Source of the DNA: Saccharopolyspora indica
GTDB lineage: Bacteria; Actinomycetota; Actinomycetes; Mycobacteriales; Pseudonocardiaceae
DNA length: 64,000 bases
NCBI RefSeq assembly: GCF_027853965.1
Contig: NZ_JAQGLB010000007.1
Location: 62,001 to 126,000, forward strand
Direction of reading: 5' to 3'
Below the pieces are notes generated by a model that saw nothing but the letters and a program-made list of their open reading frames with translations, searched no databases and had not been told where the DNA came from. Below, one piece after another: positions 8,035-15,435 of this stretch. How positions within the stretch are numbered: position 1 is the first letter of the stretch; every line of letters begins with the position of its first letter. Made by a program: the position numbers and the translations under genes.

Positions 8035-8078
8035 CCGTGAGTGGTTTGGGGCGTTATAGCGCCCCGAAGCACTCACGG
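8035..8078. repeat. Convergent-junction palindrome, copy 3
   Basis: CCGTGAGTGGTTTGGGGCG and CGCCCCGAAGCACTCACGG flank TTATAG. Only one or two mismatches occur in 19-bp arms. It sits between the convergent FAD monooxygenase and LuxR regulator genes. Confidence 0.85.
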
Positions 8079-8112
8079 TTCCTGTGAAGACGGAGCCTGC
8101 GCGGGGCCGCCG

Positions 8113-10548
8113 CTACTGGCCGAGGAGTTGGCGGAGGCGGTTCAGGAGGTCTTCCCTGCTCGCCGCGCCCAGGCGCTGCTTGATGCGGCTGATGTGGTGC
8201 TCCACCGTTTTCGCCGAGATGAACAGGCGCTTGCCCACCTGCTTGTAGGTCAGGCCCGCCAGGACCAGCTCCGCGACTTCCTTCTCCCGCTCGCTGAGCA
8301 TTCCGCTCTCGTCGTCGCCGCGCACCGCTCGCGGGCGCGGTGGCTTGCCCTGCAGCGCCCGGGCGCATTCCAGCAGCGCCAGCATCGCGCGGCGGTCCGC
8401 GGTCCGGATCGCCGCTTGGCCCGCCAGCCTCGCTCCGTCCCAGGCGAGCCCGGCCGCGTGGAGGGCTCGGGCGGTTCTTTCCGCTTCATCCTGGTCCACC
8501 TGGCCGGCGAGGATTCCCAGCCACACCCGGGCCGCTTCGGCCATCGCCGCCGCCAGCGGGTTGTGGTGGGCCATGCCGGCGAGCTCCACCGCCCGCTGCT
8601 GGGCGGTGTCCAGCTCGTCGAGGACGATCGACGCCTGGAGGCGCTTCCAGGTCAGCATCGACGTCCACAGCGGCGGGTTTCCCAGGCGGTCGAGCAGGGC
8701 CAGCGCTTCGGTCAGGTAGGGCTCGATCCAGTCCTGGTCGCGCAGCCGGGCTGCGGCGATCAGCAGTTCGCCCAGCGGGAGCAGGGCGAACAGGTCCACC
8801 GAGTGCTCCGCGACGACCTGGCGGGCTTGGCCCCGGGCGGCCGCGAGCGCTGCCATGTCGTTGTCGCGACTGGCGATTCCGGCTTCGAGCGCCGTGGCCA
8901 CCAGGCGGTCGCGGGCCGTCATCTCGCCCGCCGGGAGCTTCGCGCGCGCGGCCACCGTGTCGCCTCGCACCAGCGGCAGCCACGCCGCCAGCAGGCGGTG
9001 CCGGTGCTGCAGCAGCGGGCCTCCGGTGCCGGCGTCGATCGCTCGGTCCAATGTGGACTTCGCGACGTCCAGCTCACCGCAGTGCAGGGCGACCAGCGCG
9101 GCCACCGAAGCAGGCGAGTCGGGCAGCAGGACGCCGCGCCCCACCGGTTCCGACAGCGACGCCGAGCGCACCAGCGTGGACAGCGCGATGGAGGCCGATC
9201 CGGTGACGGATTCCCGCACCCCAGCGGCCAGTTGCGCGGCGGCGCCGGTCATCGACGTCGGCGGGCCCGCGTCGTCGGAGGAGCTCAGCAGCTCGTCGGC
9301 ATCGGCCAGCCTGCCGGATCCGATCAGGCCGACGGCCGCGAAGGCCCGGTCGCCCGGCCACCGCAGCCGTCCGACCGACCAGCGGCACATCTCCGCCGAC
9401 CGCTCCAGCAGTCCGCGCTGGGCCAGCACGCTCGCCGCGACCTGCACGCCGAGCTCCCGGTCCGGCACCGCCGCGTCGACGATCACCTGATCGGCCAGCC
9501 GCAGCGCTTCGTCCAGCTCCCCCGCCACGGCCGCGGCCCGCGCACGCCGAGCGGCGACCGACGTGGCCGGAGCACCCGCCGACACCGCCGCGTCGAACAA
9601 GCGCGGTGCCAGCTTCGGCGCATCCAGCATCGCCTCTTCACCGGCCTGCTCGAACGCCTTGGCCAGCGTCGCTTCCGGGAGCAGCGCTATCTCGGCGCCG
9701 AGCAGCGGGCTGACCAGCGGCAGCACCGGGCCACCTCGGGCCAGCTGGGTCTCGACCAGGCGGCGGGTCACCTGGAGCCGTCGCTCCCACGGCGTCAACC
9801 GCAGCACGGCCTCGCGCACGATCGGCAGCAGCACGTCGTTCGCCGCCACCAGCCCGCCGGAGCGCACCGCCAGCAGCGCGGCGCCGACCGCGGCGGCGTC
9901 CAGGTCGAGCAGCGCCGCGAGCAGGTCCGGGTGCGGCGTCGCGCCGACGGCCATCGCCGTCACGCACGCCTGCCCGGCCTCGCCGAGCTGGTCCAGGTCG
10001 TGCTGGAACTGGTCGAGCGCCCGCGCGGACAGCTGCATGACGCCCGGTTCCACGGTGCCCAGCACGCGGCTCACGTAGCGGGGGACGCCGCCGGTCTGCG
10101 CGTGCAGCCAGCGGATCCAGTCCGCGGAGGCGGTTCCGACCTGGACCGCCAGCTCTTCCGGGCTGAGCGCGGAGAGCAGCACCGGCGCACCGAGCTCACC
10201 GATCAGCTCGCCCAGCGCATCGGGCCGCGGGCCCGGCCGGTAGGCGACCAGCAGGCGGGCTCCCGGCTGCCGGGCGAGCTCGACCAGCCGGGCCAGCGCG
10301 GGCTCGTCGAGGCGGTGCGCGTCGTCGACCAGCACCGCGCCCTCGTCCGCGCGGTCCAGGTCGGCAGCGCCGAGCACCGGGACACCGGCGGCTCGGTAGG
10401 CCTGCGCCAGCTCGGTCAGCAGCGCGGTCTTGCCGTAGCCGCCGGGGCCTTGGACACCTGCGGTGATGGGTGCGGACGGGGCGGTGGCGACCGCCGACCG
10501 GAGCCCGGTCGCGTGCCCGTCGAGCAGGGAGGTCGTCGAGTGGTTCAC
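8113..10548 (-). CDS. STAND-type ATPase/LuxR-family regulator beside an iniBAC-like operon (IniR-like)
   Basis: An 811-residue protein. The P-loop GPGGYGKT is at residues 34-41 and the Walker B-like segment AVLVDDAH at about 71-78. A long helical repeat (TPR-like) region follows, then a C-terminal LuxR helix-turn-helix (SEREKEVAELVLAGLT...SAKTVEHHISRIKQRLG). This is the MalT/LAL architecture: ATP- and inducer-dependent activators. In mycobacteria a LuxR regulator of similar size (Rv0339c, called IniR) lies next to iniBAC. The same arrangement here makes it the likely activator of the divergent iniB-like operon. It starts with GTG 22 bases after the Hsp70-like gene, forming a two-gene unit. 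Orthology to IniR rests on context and architecture only. Confidence 0.8.
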   Translation of the reverse strand: MNHSTTSLLDGHATGLRSAVATAPSAPITAGVQGPGGYGKTALLTELAQAYRAAGVPVLGAADLDRADEGAVLVDDAHRLDEPALARLVELARQPGARLLVAYRPGPRPDALGELIGELGAPVLLSALSPEELAVQVGTASADWIRWLHAQTGGVPRYVSRVLGTVEPGVMQLSARALDQFQHDLDQLGEAGQACVTAMAVGATPHPDLLAALLDLDAAAVGAALLAVRSGGLVAANDVLLPIVREAVLRLTPWERRLQVTRRLVETQLARGGPVLPLVSPLLGAEIALLPEATLAKAFEQAGEEAMLDAPKLAPRLFDAAVSAGAPATSVAARRARAAAVAGELDEALRLADQVIVDAAVPDRELGVQVAASVLAQRGLLERSAEMCRWSVGRLRWPGDRAFAAVGLIGSGRLADADELLSSSDDAGPPTSMTGAAAQLAAGVRESVTGSASIALSTLVRSASLSEPVGRGVLLPDSPASVAALVALHCGELDVAKSTLDRAIDAGTGGPLLQHRHRLLAAWLPLVRGDTVAARAKLPAGEMTARDRLVATALEAGIASRDNDMAALAAARGQARQVVAEHSVDLFALLPLGELLIAAARLRDQDWIEPYLTEALALLDRLGNPPLWTSMLTWKRLQASIVLDELDTAQQRAVELAGMAHHNPLAAAMAEAARVWLGILAGQVDQDEAERTARALHAAGLAWDGARLAGQAAIRTADRRAMLALLECARALQGKPPRPRAVRGDDESGMLSEREKEVAELVLAGLTYKQVGKRLFISAKTVEHHISRIKQRLGAASREDLLNRLRQLLGQ

Positions 10549-10570
10549 GCCTGCCGTCCTTGTCGGCCCG

Positions 10571-11935
10571 TCATCGGCTCATCAGCTGGAGGAGGCCCAG
10601 CATTCCGCCGCCGCTGGAGGAACTCGGCCAGAGGAAGGTGAGCAGCAGGCCGACGATCACCAGCACAGCGGCCGCGGACAGCTTAATGATCTTGATCCGC
10701 CGCGCGCGATCCTCATCGGGGGGCTCCAGCGGCAGCGGCTCCACGTCGATCGGCGGCCGCGGCGCGTCCGGGATCTCCGGTTCCTCCTCCTCGAAGTCCG
10801 AGCCCTCGATGCGCACCAGCACGCTGGTCTCGGAGATCGACCCCTCGTCGCCGTCGGTCGAGAGCAGCTGCACCGCGGCCGATGCCGCCCCGCAGGCCGC
10901 CGCCAGCTCCGGCGAGACGTCGACCTGCGGTGGCACCTTCAGCCGCTCGGCGACCAGCTGCTTGAGCAGCGGAACCCGCGCCGTGCCACCGGCCAGCACC
11001 ACCGCGTCGAGGTCGTCCGGGGTCAGCGTCGCCGACTGCACCGCCTGCAGGACCAGCTCCGGCACGCGTTCCAGGTGCGGGCGGGCGAGCTGCTCGTAGC
11101 GGGATCGCGACATTGCGAATTCGGTTCGCACACCGGGCAATTCCACCCGGATCTGCGCACTTGCCTGCTGCGACAGCGCTTCCTTCGCGCGGACGCACTC
11201 GGCGCGCAGGTGCGCCAGCGCGGCCCGCTGGTTCAGGTCGGCGAGGTCCAGGGCCTCCAGCTGCTCGCCGAACTCCGCGCGCACCGCGGCGAAGATCTCG
11301 TCGTCCAGGTCCTGGCCGCTGGGGTGGTCGGCGGTCAGCGGGGAGCCCACCACCTCGAAGCCGCGCTGCCTGCGGCGCAGCACCGTGGCGTCCATCCCGC
11401 TGCCGCCGATGTTGGCCACCGCGATCGGCTCGTGCTCGGCAACGCGCTGCTTGCCCGCGTAGTCCAGGGCCACCGCCAGCGGTTCCGGCACCATCGTGAC
11501 CTCGTTCAGCCCGAGCTGCGCCAAGGCCTGCTGCACCAGCCGGATCCGGTGCGGGCCCCAGGTGGCGCTGTGCGCGATCGCGATGTGCTCGGCCGGGTGC
11601 CCCTGCCTGCCCGCCACCACGTCGGCGACCCACTCGACCATGGCCGCCACCAGGCGCTGGGCGGGGACGAACTCGCTGCCGACCAGCAGCGGCAGGTCGT
11701 CGCCGAGGCGCGCGGTGAAGCCGCGCACCACCCACTCGTGGTGGGCGATCTCCTGGCGCTGGGCGGCCTCCCCCGCCACGAACGAACCGTCCTGCACCTT
11801 GCACAGCACGGTCGGCACCACCGGCCCGGCGGCCAGCGGCACCGGTGCCGCCGCGGCCCACCTGCTGCCATCGCGGCGGGCGATGGCGGCCGTGGTGGCC
11901 GTCGCACCCAGATGAACGCCCAGGACGTAAGGCAT
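10571..11935 (-). CDS. Membrane-anchored Hsp70-like ATPase lacking a substrate-binding domain
   Basis: 454 residues. The N-terminal ~370 form an Hsp70/actin-like nucleotide-binding domain: GVHLGATATT is a degenerate phosphate-1 loop (DnaK has GIDLGTTNS), NIGGSGMD is phosphate-2, and VVLAGGTARVPLLKQLV is the adenosine motif. No beta-sandwich substrate domain follows. Instead there is an acidic, proline-rich linker (EEEEPEIPDAPRPP) and one C-terminal transmembrane helix (LSAAAVLVIVGLLLTFLW). ATG 11935 is preferred to the upstream ATG because of a GAAGGG site. It precedes the LuxR regulator and is divergent from the iniB-like gene, so it may sense or transmit envelope stress. This is inference. 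Confidence 0.82.
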   Translation of the reverse strand: MPYVLGVHLGATATTAAIARRDGSRWAAAAPVPLAAGPVVPTVLCKVQDGSFVAGEAAQRQEIAHHEWVVRGFTARLGDDLPLLVGSEFVPAQRLVAAMVEWVADVVAGRQGHPAEHIAIAHSATWGPHRIRLVQQALAQLGLNEVTMVPEPLAVALDYAGKQRVAEHEPIAVANIGGSGMDATVLRRRQRGFEVVGSPLTADHPSGQDLDDEIFAAVRAEFGEQLEALDLADLNQRAALAHLRAECVRAKEALSQQASAQIRVELPGVRTEFAMSRSRYEQLARPHLERVPELVLQAVQSATLTPDDLDAVVLAGGTARVPLLKQLVAERLKVPPQVDVSPELAAACGAASAAVQLLSTDGDEGSISETSVLVRIEGSDFEEEEPEIPDAPRPPIDVEPLPLEPPDEDRARRIKIIKLSAAAVLVIVGLLLTFLWPSSSSGGGMLGLLQLMSR

Positions 11936-12034
11936 GCAATCCCTTCGTGTCACCGGTCGGCCACCATCGGGCGATACCGGTGGCGGCGCGGGGTGGACAC
12001 AATTTAGCGCGCGCTCGGTTACACAGAGGTATCA

Positions 12035-12082
12035 GATTCCCCACTCGATCCCCTAACGGACCACCTAGCGGATCCCCTAATA
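12035..12082. promoter_or_regulatory. Four 12-bp tandem repeats upstream of the iniB-like operon
   Basis: Four consecutive 12-mers, GATTCCCCACTC, GATCCCCTAACG, GACCACCTAGCG and GATCCCCTAATA, occupy the divergent Hsp70/iniB promoter. On the minus strand the core reads GGGGATC, close to the MalT box (GGGGA[T/G]GAGG) used by regulators built like the adjacent LuxR protein. Confidence 0.65.
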
Positions 12083-12125
12083 GAGATCTGAGTAACTAGG
12101 AGTCGTACCCGATGGCCTGGGGGCT

Positions 12126-12158
12126 CTCACCCCATAGCGTGATCGCCACAGGGGTGAG
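12126..12158. promoter_or_regulatory. Inverted repeat CTCACCCC-N17-GGGGTGAG
   Basis: Perfect 8-bp arms between the 12-bp repeats and the iniB-like start. Each arm again contains a GGGGTGAG core resembling a MalT-type box, and in RNA they could form a 5'-leader stem. Role not established. Confidence 0.4.
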
Positions 12159-12222
12159 GACCCGCGCGACCTCACTCGGAAACCCCAGCCGAGAACCGCT
12201 GAGCACATCGGGAGGCCCAACG

Positions 12223-13470
12223 ATGATGAACCCTCAGCACGCGACCGGTCGGGCCGAGTCCTCCACTCCAGACCCCGGGACGCACTCCGCCGGCCTTCCG
12301 GAAGAGCCGACGCTGTACGAGTTCCTCACGCGCCTCGTCAGCGACCCGGCCGCCCGGTCGGCCTTCGACACCGATCCGCAAGCCACGCTGGATCAGGCCG
12401 GACTCGGGGGAATGAGCGCGACGGACGTACTGCACGCATCGTCGCTCGTCCTCGACTACGCGCCGGTCGAGGTGGTGACGGAATACGGGCGCTCACTCCA
12501 GAGCAGCGTCGAGAAGTTCGCTGCGAGCTCCCAGGCCGTCGCGTTCAACCAACTGCATCCCGCACATCCACTAGATCAGGAAGAGCAGAGCATGCTGCAG
12601 AACACCCCCGCCCAGTCCGACGACTTCGGCAAGGACAGCGACGTCGACGCCACCCTGCCGGCTCCGGCCCCGGCTCCGTCGAACAACACCGACGTGGACG
12701 TCGACATCGAGCAGACCGACTCGCACAACCTGATCAGCATCCACCACGTGCTGAGCGACAACAGCGTCGGCAACGACAACATCATCGGCTCCGTGGTGGG
12801 CAACACCGTCGGCCAGGTCGGCGACAGCCTCGACCTCGGCGACGTCACCAACGTGGTCGGCAACACCGTCACCGAGGTCAACTCGACCGCCACCCACGTC
12901 TTCGACACCAGCGTCGACCTGACCGCCGGTGCGGGCTCCCTGGTCTACGGCGACGTGACCAACGTGGTCGGCAACACCATCAGCGGCGACACCCTGAACG
13001 TCGTCGGCGACCTCAACGTCGGCAACGTGCTGGGCAACGTCACCAACGGCGACGTGACCGAGATCGTCGCGAACGCCCCGGTCGTCGGCGACGTGGTCGC
13101 CAACGTCGGCAACACCGTCACCAACGTGCCGGTCGTGGGCGACGTCGTGAACAACGTCGCCAGCGGCGACATCTCCAGCGTGACCGGCGTCGTCGGTGAC
13201 GTGACCAGCGTTGCGGGCGACCTGCCGGTCGTCGGCGACGTGGCCGGTGTGGCCGGCGGCGTCGTGGGCGAGGTCCCGGTCGTGGGCGACGTGCTGGGCG
13301 GCGTCACCAGCGGCGACGTCAGCATCCTGCCGGTCGACGACGTGACCGCCGCGGTTCCGGCCGCCCCGGTCGAGACCGTCACCGAGACCGTCGGCAGCCT
13401 GCCGGTCGTCGGCGAGGTCGCCGACACCGCCACCTCGGCCCTGCCGCTGGACCTGGACGGCCTGCTCTGA
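12223..13470 (+). CDS. IniB-like protein with N-terminal IniB domain and VVGDV/VVGN repeats
   Basis: 415 residues from ATG 12223 (GGGAGG seven bases upstream; a second ATG follows directly). Residues ~30-100 (LYEFLTRLVSDPAARSAFDTDP...LDQAGLGGMSATDVL) match the N-terminal domain of mycobacterial IniB. After a Pro/Asp-rich linker, residues ~190-400 are a low-complexity array of short units such as TNVVGNT, PVVGDVV and SGDVT, likely a repetitive beta-structure. No classical signal peptide is visible. In mycobacteria iniB is strongly induced by cell-wall inhibitors and is co-transcribed with two dynamin-like genes, exactly as here. Biochemical function is unknown in any organism. Confidence 0.82.
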   Translation: MMNPQHATGRAESSTPDPGTHSAGLPEEPTLYEFLTRLVSDPAARSAFDTDPQATLDQAGLGGMSATDVLHASSLVLDYAPVEVVTEYGRSLQSSVEKFAASSQAVAFNQLHPAHPLDQEEQSMLQNTPAQSDDFGKDSDVDATLPAPAPAPSNNTDVDVDIEQTDSHNLISIHHVLSDNSVGNDNIIGSVVGNTVGQVGDSLDLGDVTNVVGNTVTEVNSTATHVFDTSVDLTAGAGSLVYGDVTNVVGNTISGDTLNVVGDLNVGNVLGNVTNGDVTEIVANAPVVGDVVANVGNTVTNVPVVGDVVNNVASGDISSVTGVVGDVTSVAGDLPVVGDVAGVAGGVVGEVPVVGDVLGGVTSGDVSILPVDDVTAAVPAAPVETVTETVGSLPVVGEVADTATSALPLDLDGLL

Positions 13471-13486
13471 ACGCAGTGAGCGACTG

Positions 13487-13521
13487 AATGCCGGGATCCG
13501 CCGCACGCGGATCCCGGCATT
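13487..13521 (+). terminator. Hairpin between iniB-like and first dynamin gene
   Basis: A perfect 15-bp stem (AATGCCGGGATCCGC / GCGGATCCCGGCATT) with a 5-base loop, 17 bases after the iniB-like stop. It probably stops part of the transcription, giving more IniB-like than dynamin mRNA, or the downstream genes have their own promoter in 13522-13623. Confidence 0.7.
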
Positions 13522-13623
13522 TCGCGCATTTCCGCAGTATTTCGACGACAGCGGGCGATCGAAACCGTGTGAGTTCAGCCGTTCGGGTTTATCTCTCCGC
13601 GATGTCAGGCCACAATCGACGCC

Positions 13624-15435
13624 GTGATCGAGACGGCGTTGGTGGAACTGATCGATCGCGCGACTGCGGAATGCGCCGAGCAGCAGCGCGCGGATCTGCA
13701 CAACCGCCTGCGCCAAATCCGGACCAGGGTGCTCGACCCGACGCAGCTGGTGCTGGTCGTCGGCGAATCGAAGCAGGGCAAGAGCGCGCTGGTCAACGCG
13801 ATAGTGAACGCCCCGGTGTGCGCTTCCGGCGACGACGTCACCACCGTCGTGCCGACCCTCGTGCGCTACGCCGACGAACCGACCGCGCTGCTCATCGAGC
13901 ACGAGCCCCGGCAGGGCCCGGCCGCGCTGGACCGGATGCCGGTGCCCGTCGAGCGGGTCCGCGAGCACCTGGACCGCGCCCTCGCGCTCGGCCGACCGGT
14001 CACCAGGGGCGAAGTGGGCATACCGCGCGCCGTGCTGCAGAACGGGCTCGCGCTGATGGACACCCCCGGCGTCGGCAGCGTGTCCTCCTCGCTGACCGCC
14101 ACCACGCTGACCGTGGTCGCCGAAGCCGATGCCCTGCTGATGGTCTCCGACGCCACCCAGGAGCTGACCACCAACGAGCTCTCGTTCCTCAAGCAGGCCA
14201 CCGCGCTGTGCCCGAACATCGCGCTGGTGCTGCCGAAGATCGACCGCACGCCGCACTGGCGGAAAGTGCTGGAGACCAACCGCAAGCACCTGGAGAACGC
14301 CGGTATCGCGGCCAAGATCTTCCCGGTGTCGGCCAGCATCCGGATGCGCGCGATGCAGGCCAAGAACACCGCGCTGAACACCGAATCGGGCTTTCCGCCG
14401 CTGCTGGAATTCCTGCAGACCGAACTGGCGGGAAAGCACGAGCAATCCACCCGGCGCCTGGTCGCGCACAACGTTTCCGAAGCCCTCACCCAGGTCAACG
14501 ACGCGCTGAAGGCCGAACTCGCCTCGCAGAACCCGCGCACCGCGGCGGAAACCCTGGTCGAGCTGGAAACCGCGCAGCGCCGCGCCGAAGACCTCCGCCG
14601 GGTCTCCAACCGCTGGCAGAAAGCGCTCAACGACGGCATCGCCGAGCTCTACGCCGACATCGAGTTCGACTTCCGCGAGCGCGCCTGGGCGATCCTGCAC
14701 GAGGTCAACGAGATCTTCGAGGTCGCCGACCCGCTGAAGGTCTGGGACGAGTTCCGCGAATGGCTCACCGACCGGCTCACCGACGCGATCGTCGACACCT
14801 TCGAGTGGCTGGAGGCCCGGCAGGAGCAGCTGGCCGAGGTGGTCGCCGCGGAGATGCGCTCCGAGCACAGCGTGCACAGCCCCGAGCTTGACCGCATCCA
14901 CCCGCCCTCCCCGATGGAGGAGGTGCCGGAGCCGAAGCTGCCGAGCCGCAGCGAGTACAAGCGGTTCGACCAGTTCCTCACCGGGCTGCGCGGCTCCTAC
15001 GGCGGTGTGCTGATGTTCGGCATGATCACCTCCTTCGCGCTGGGCGGGCTGTTCAACGTGGTGTCGATCTCGGCGGGCGTGCTGCTGGGCATCAAGAGCC
15101 TCGACGAGGAGAAGGACTCGCGGCTGCGGCGCCGCCAGACCGAGGTGAAGAGCGCCGTCCAGCGCCACGTGGAGCAGGTCATCTTCCACGTGAACCGGGA
15201 GGCCAAGACCACCATCCGCACCGTGCACCGCGGCCTGCACACGCACTACATGCAGATCACCGAGGACGCGCAGTCGGAGATCAGCCGGGCCATCCAGGAG
15301 ATCAAGCGCTCCGCCGAGCGCAGCGCGGTGGACCGCGACCAGCGGGCCCGGGAGATCCGGCAGAAGATGGAAGACCTCACCTCGCTGCGCCGCCGGGTCG
15401 CCGTGCTCACCCAGAACCGGATCACCGCGGCATGA
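13624..15435 (+). CDS. Bacterial dynamin-like GTPase, IniA-like
   Basis: 603 residues, GTG start. The N-terminal GTPase domain has P-loop GESKQGKS (47-54), a switch threonine in TTVVPT, G3 DTPG in LALMDTPGVGSV, and G4-like LPKID. Long helical middle segments are followed by a hydrophobic hairpin at about 460-485 (GVLMFGMITSFALGGLFNVV) that would insert in the membrane, then a charged coiled-coil end. Mycobacterial IniA is a dynamin-like protein that remodels or fuses membranes and contributes to isoniazid/ethambutol tolerance. The stop overlaps the next GTPase start (ATGA), indicating coupled synthesis of a heteromeric pair. Confidence 0.87.
   Translation: MIETALVELIDRATAECAEQQRADLHNRLRQIRTRVLDPTQLVLVVGESKQGKSALVNAIVNAPVCASGDDVTTVVPTLVRYADEPTALLIEHEPRQGPAALDRMPVPVERVREHLDRALALGRPVTRGEVGIPRAVLQNGLALMDTPGVGSVSSSLTATTLTVVAEADALLMVSDATQELTTNELSFLKQATALCPNIALVLPKIDRTPHWRKVLETNRKHLENAGIAAKIFPVSASIRMRAMQAKNTALNTESGFPPLLEFLQTELAGKHEQSTRRLVAHNVSEALTQVNDALKAELASQNPRTAAETLVELETAQRRAEDLRRVSNRWQKALNDGIAELYADIEFDFRERAWAILHEVNEIFEVADPLKVWDEFREWLTDRLTDAIVDTFEWLEARQEQLAEVVAAEMRSEHSVHSPELDRIHPPSPMEEVPEPKLPSRSEYKRFDQFLTGLRGSYGGVLMFGMITSFALGGLFNVVSISAGVLLGIKSLDEEKDSRLRRRQTEVKSAVQRHVEQVIFHVNREAKTTIRTVHRGLHTHYMQITEDAQSEISRAIQEIKRSAERSAVDRDQRAREIRQKMEDLTSLRRRVAVLTQNRITAA

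Noticed and set aside
8041-10641. 866-codon open frame on the plus strand
   Set aside because: Antisense to the LuxR regulator, which has Walker and HTH motifs; this frame shows only Arg/Gln-rich low complexity and starts inside a palindrome.
12571-15246. 891-codon open frame on the minus strand
   Set aside because: Shadow of the IniB-like and IniA-like genes: repetitive Asp/Val/His-rich translation without any family motif, antisense to genes with clear P-loops and correct codon bias.
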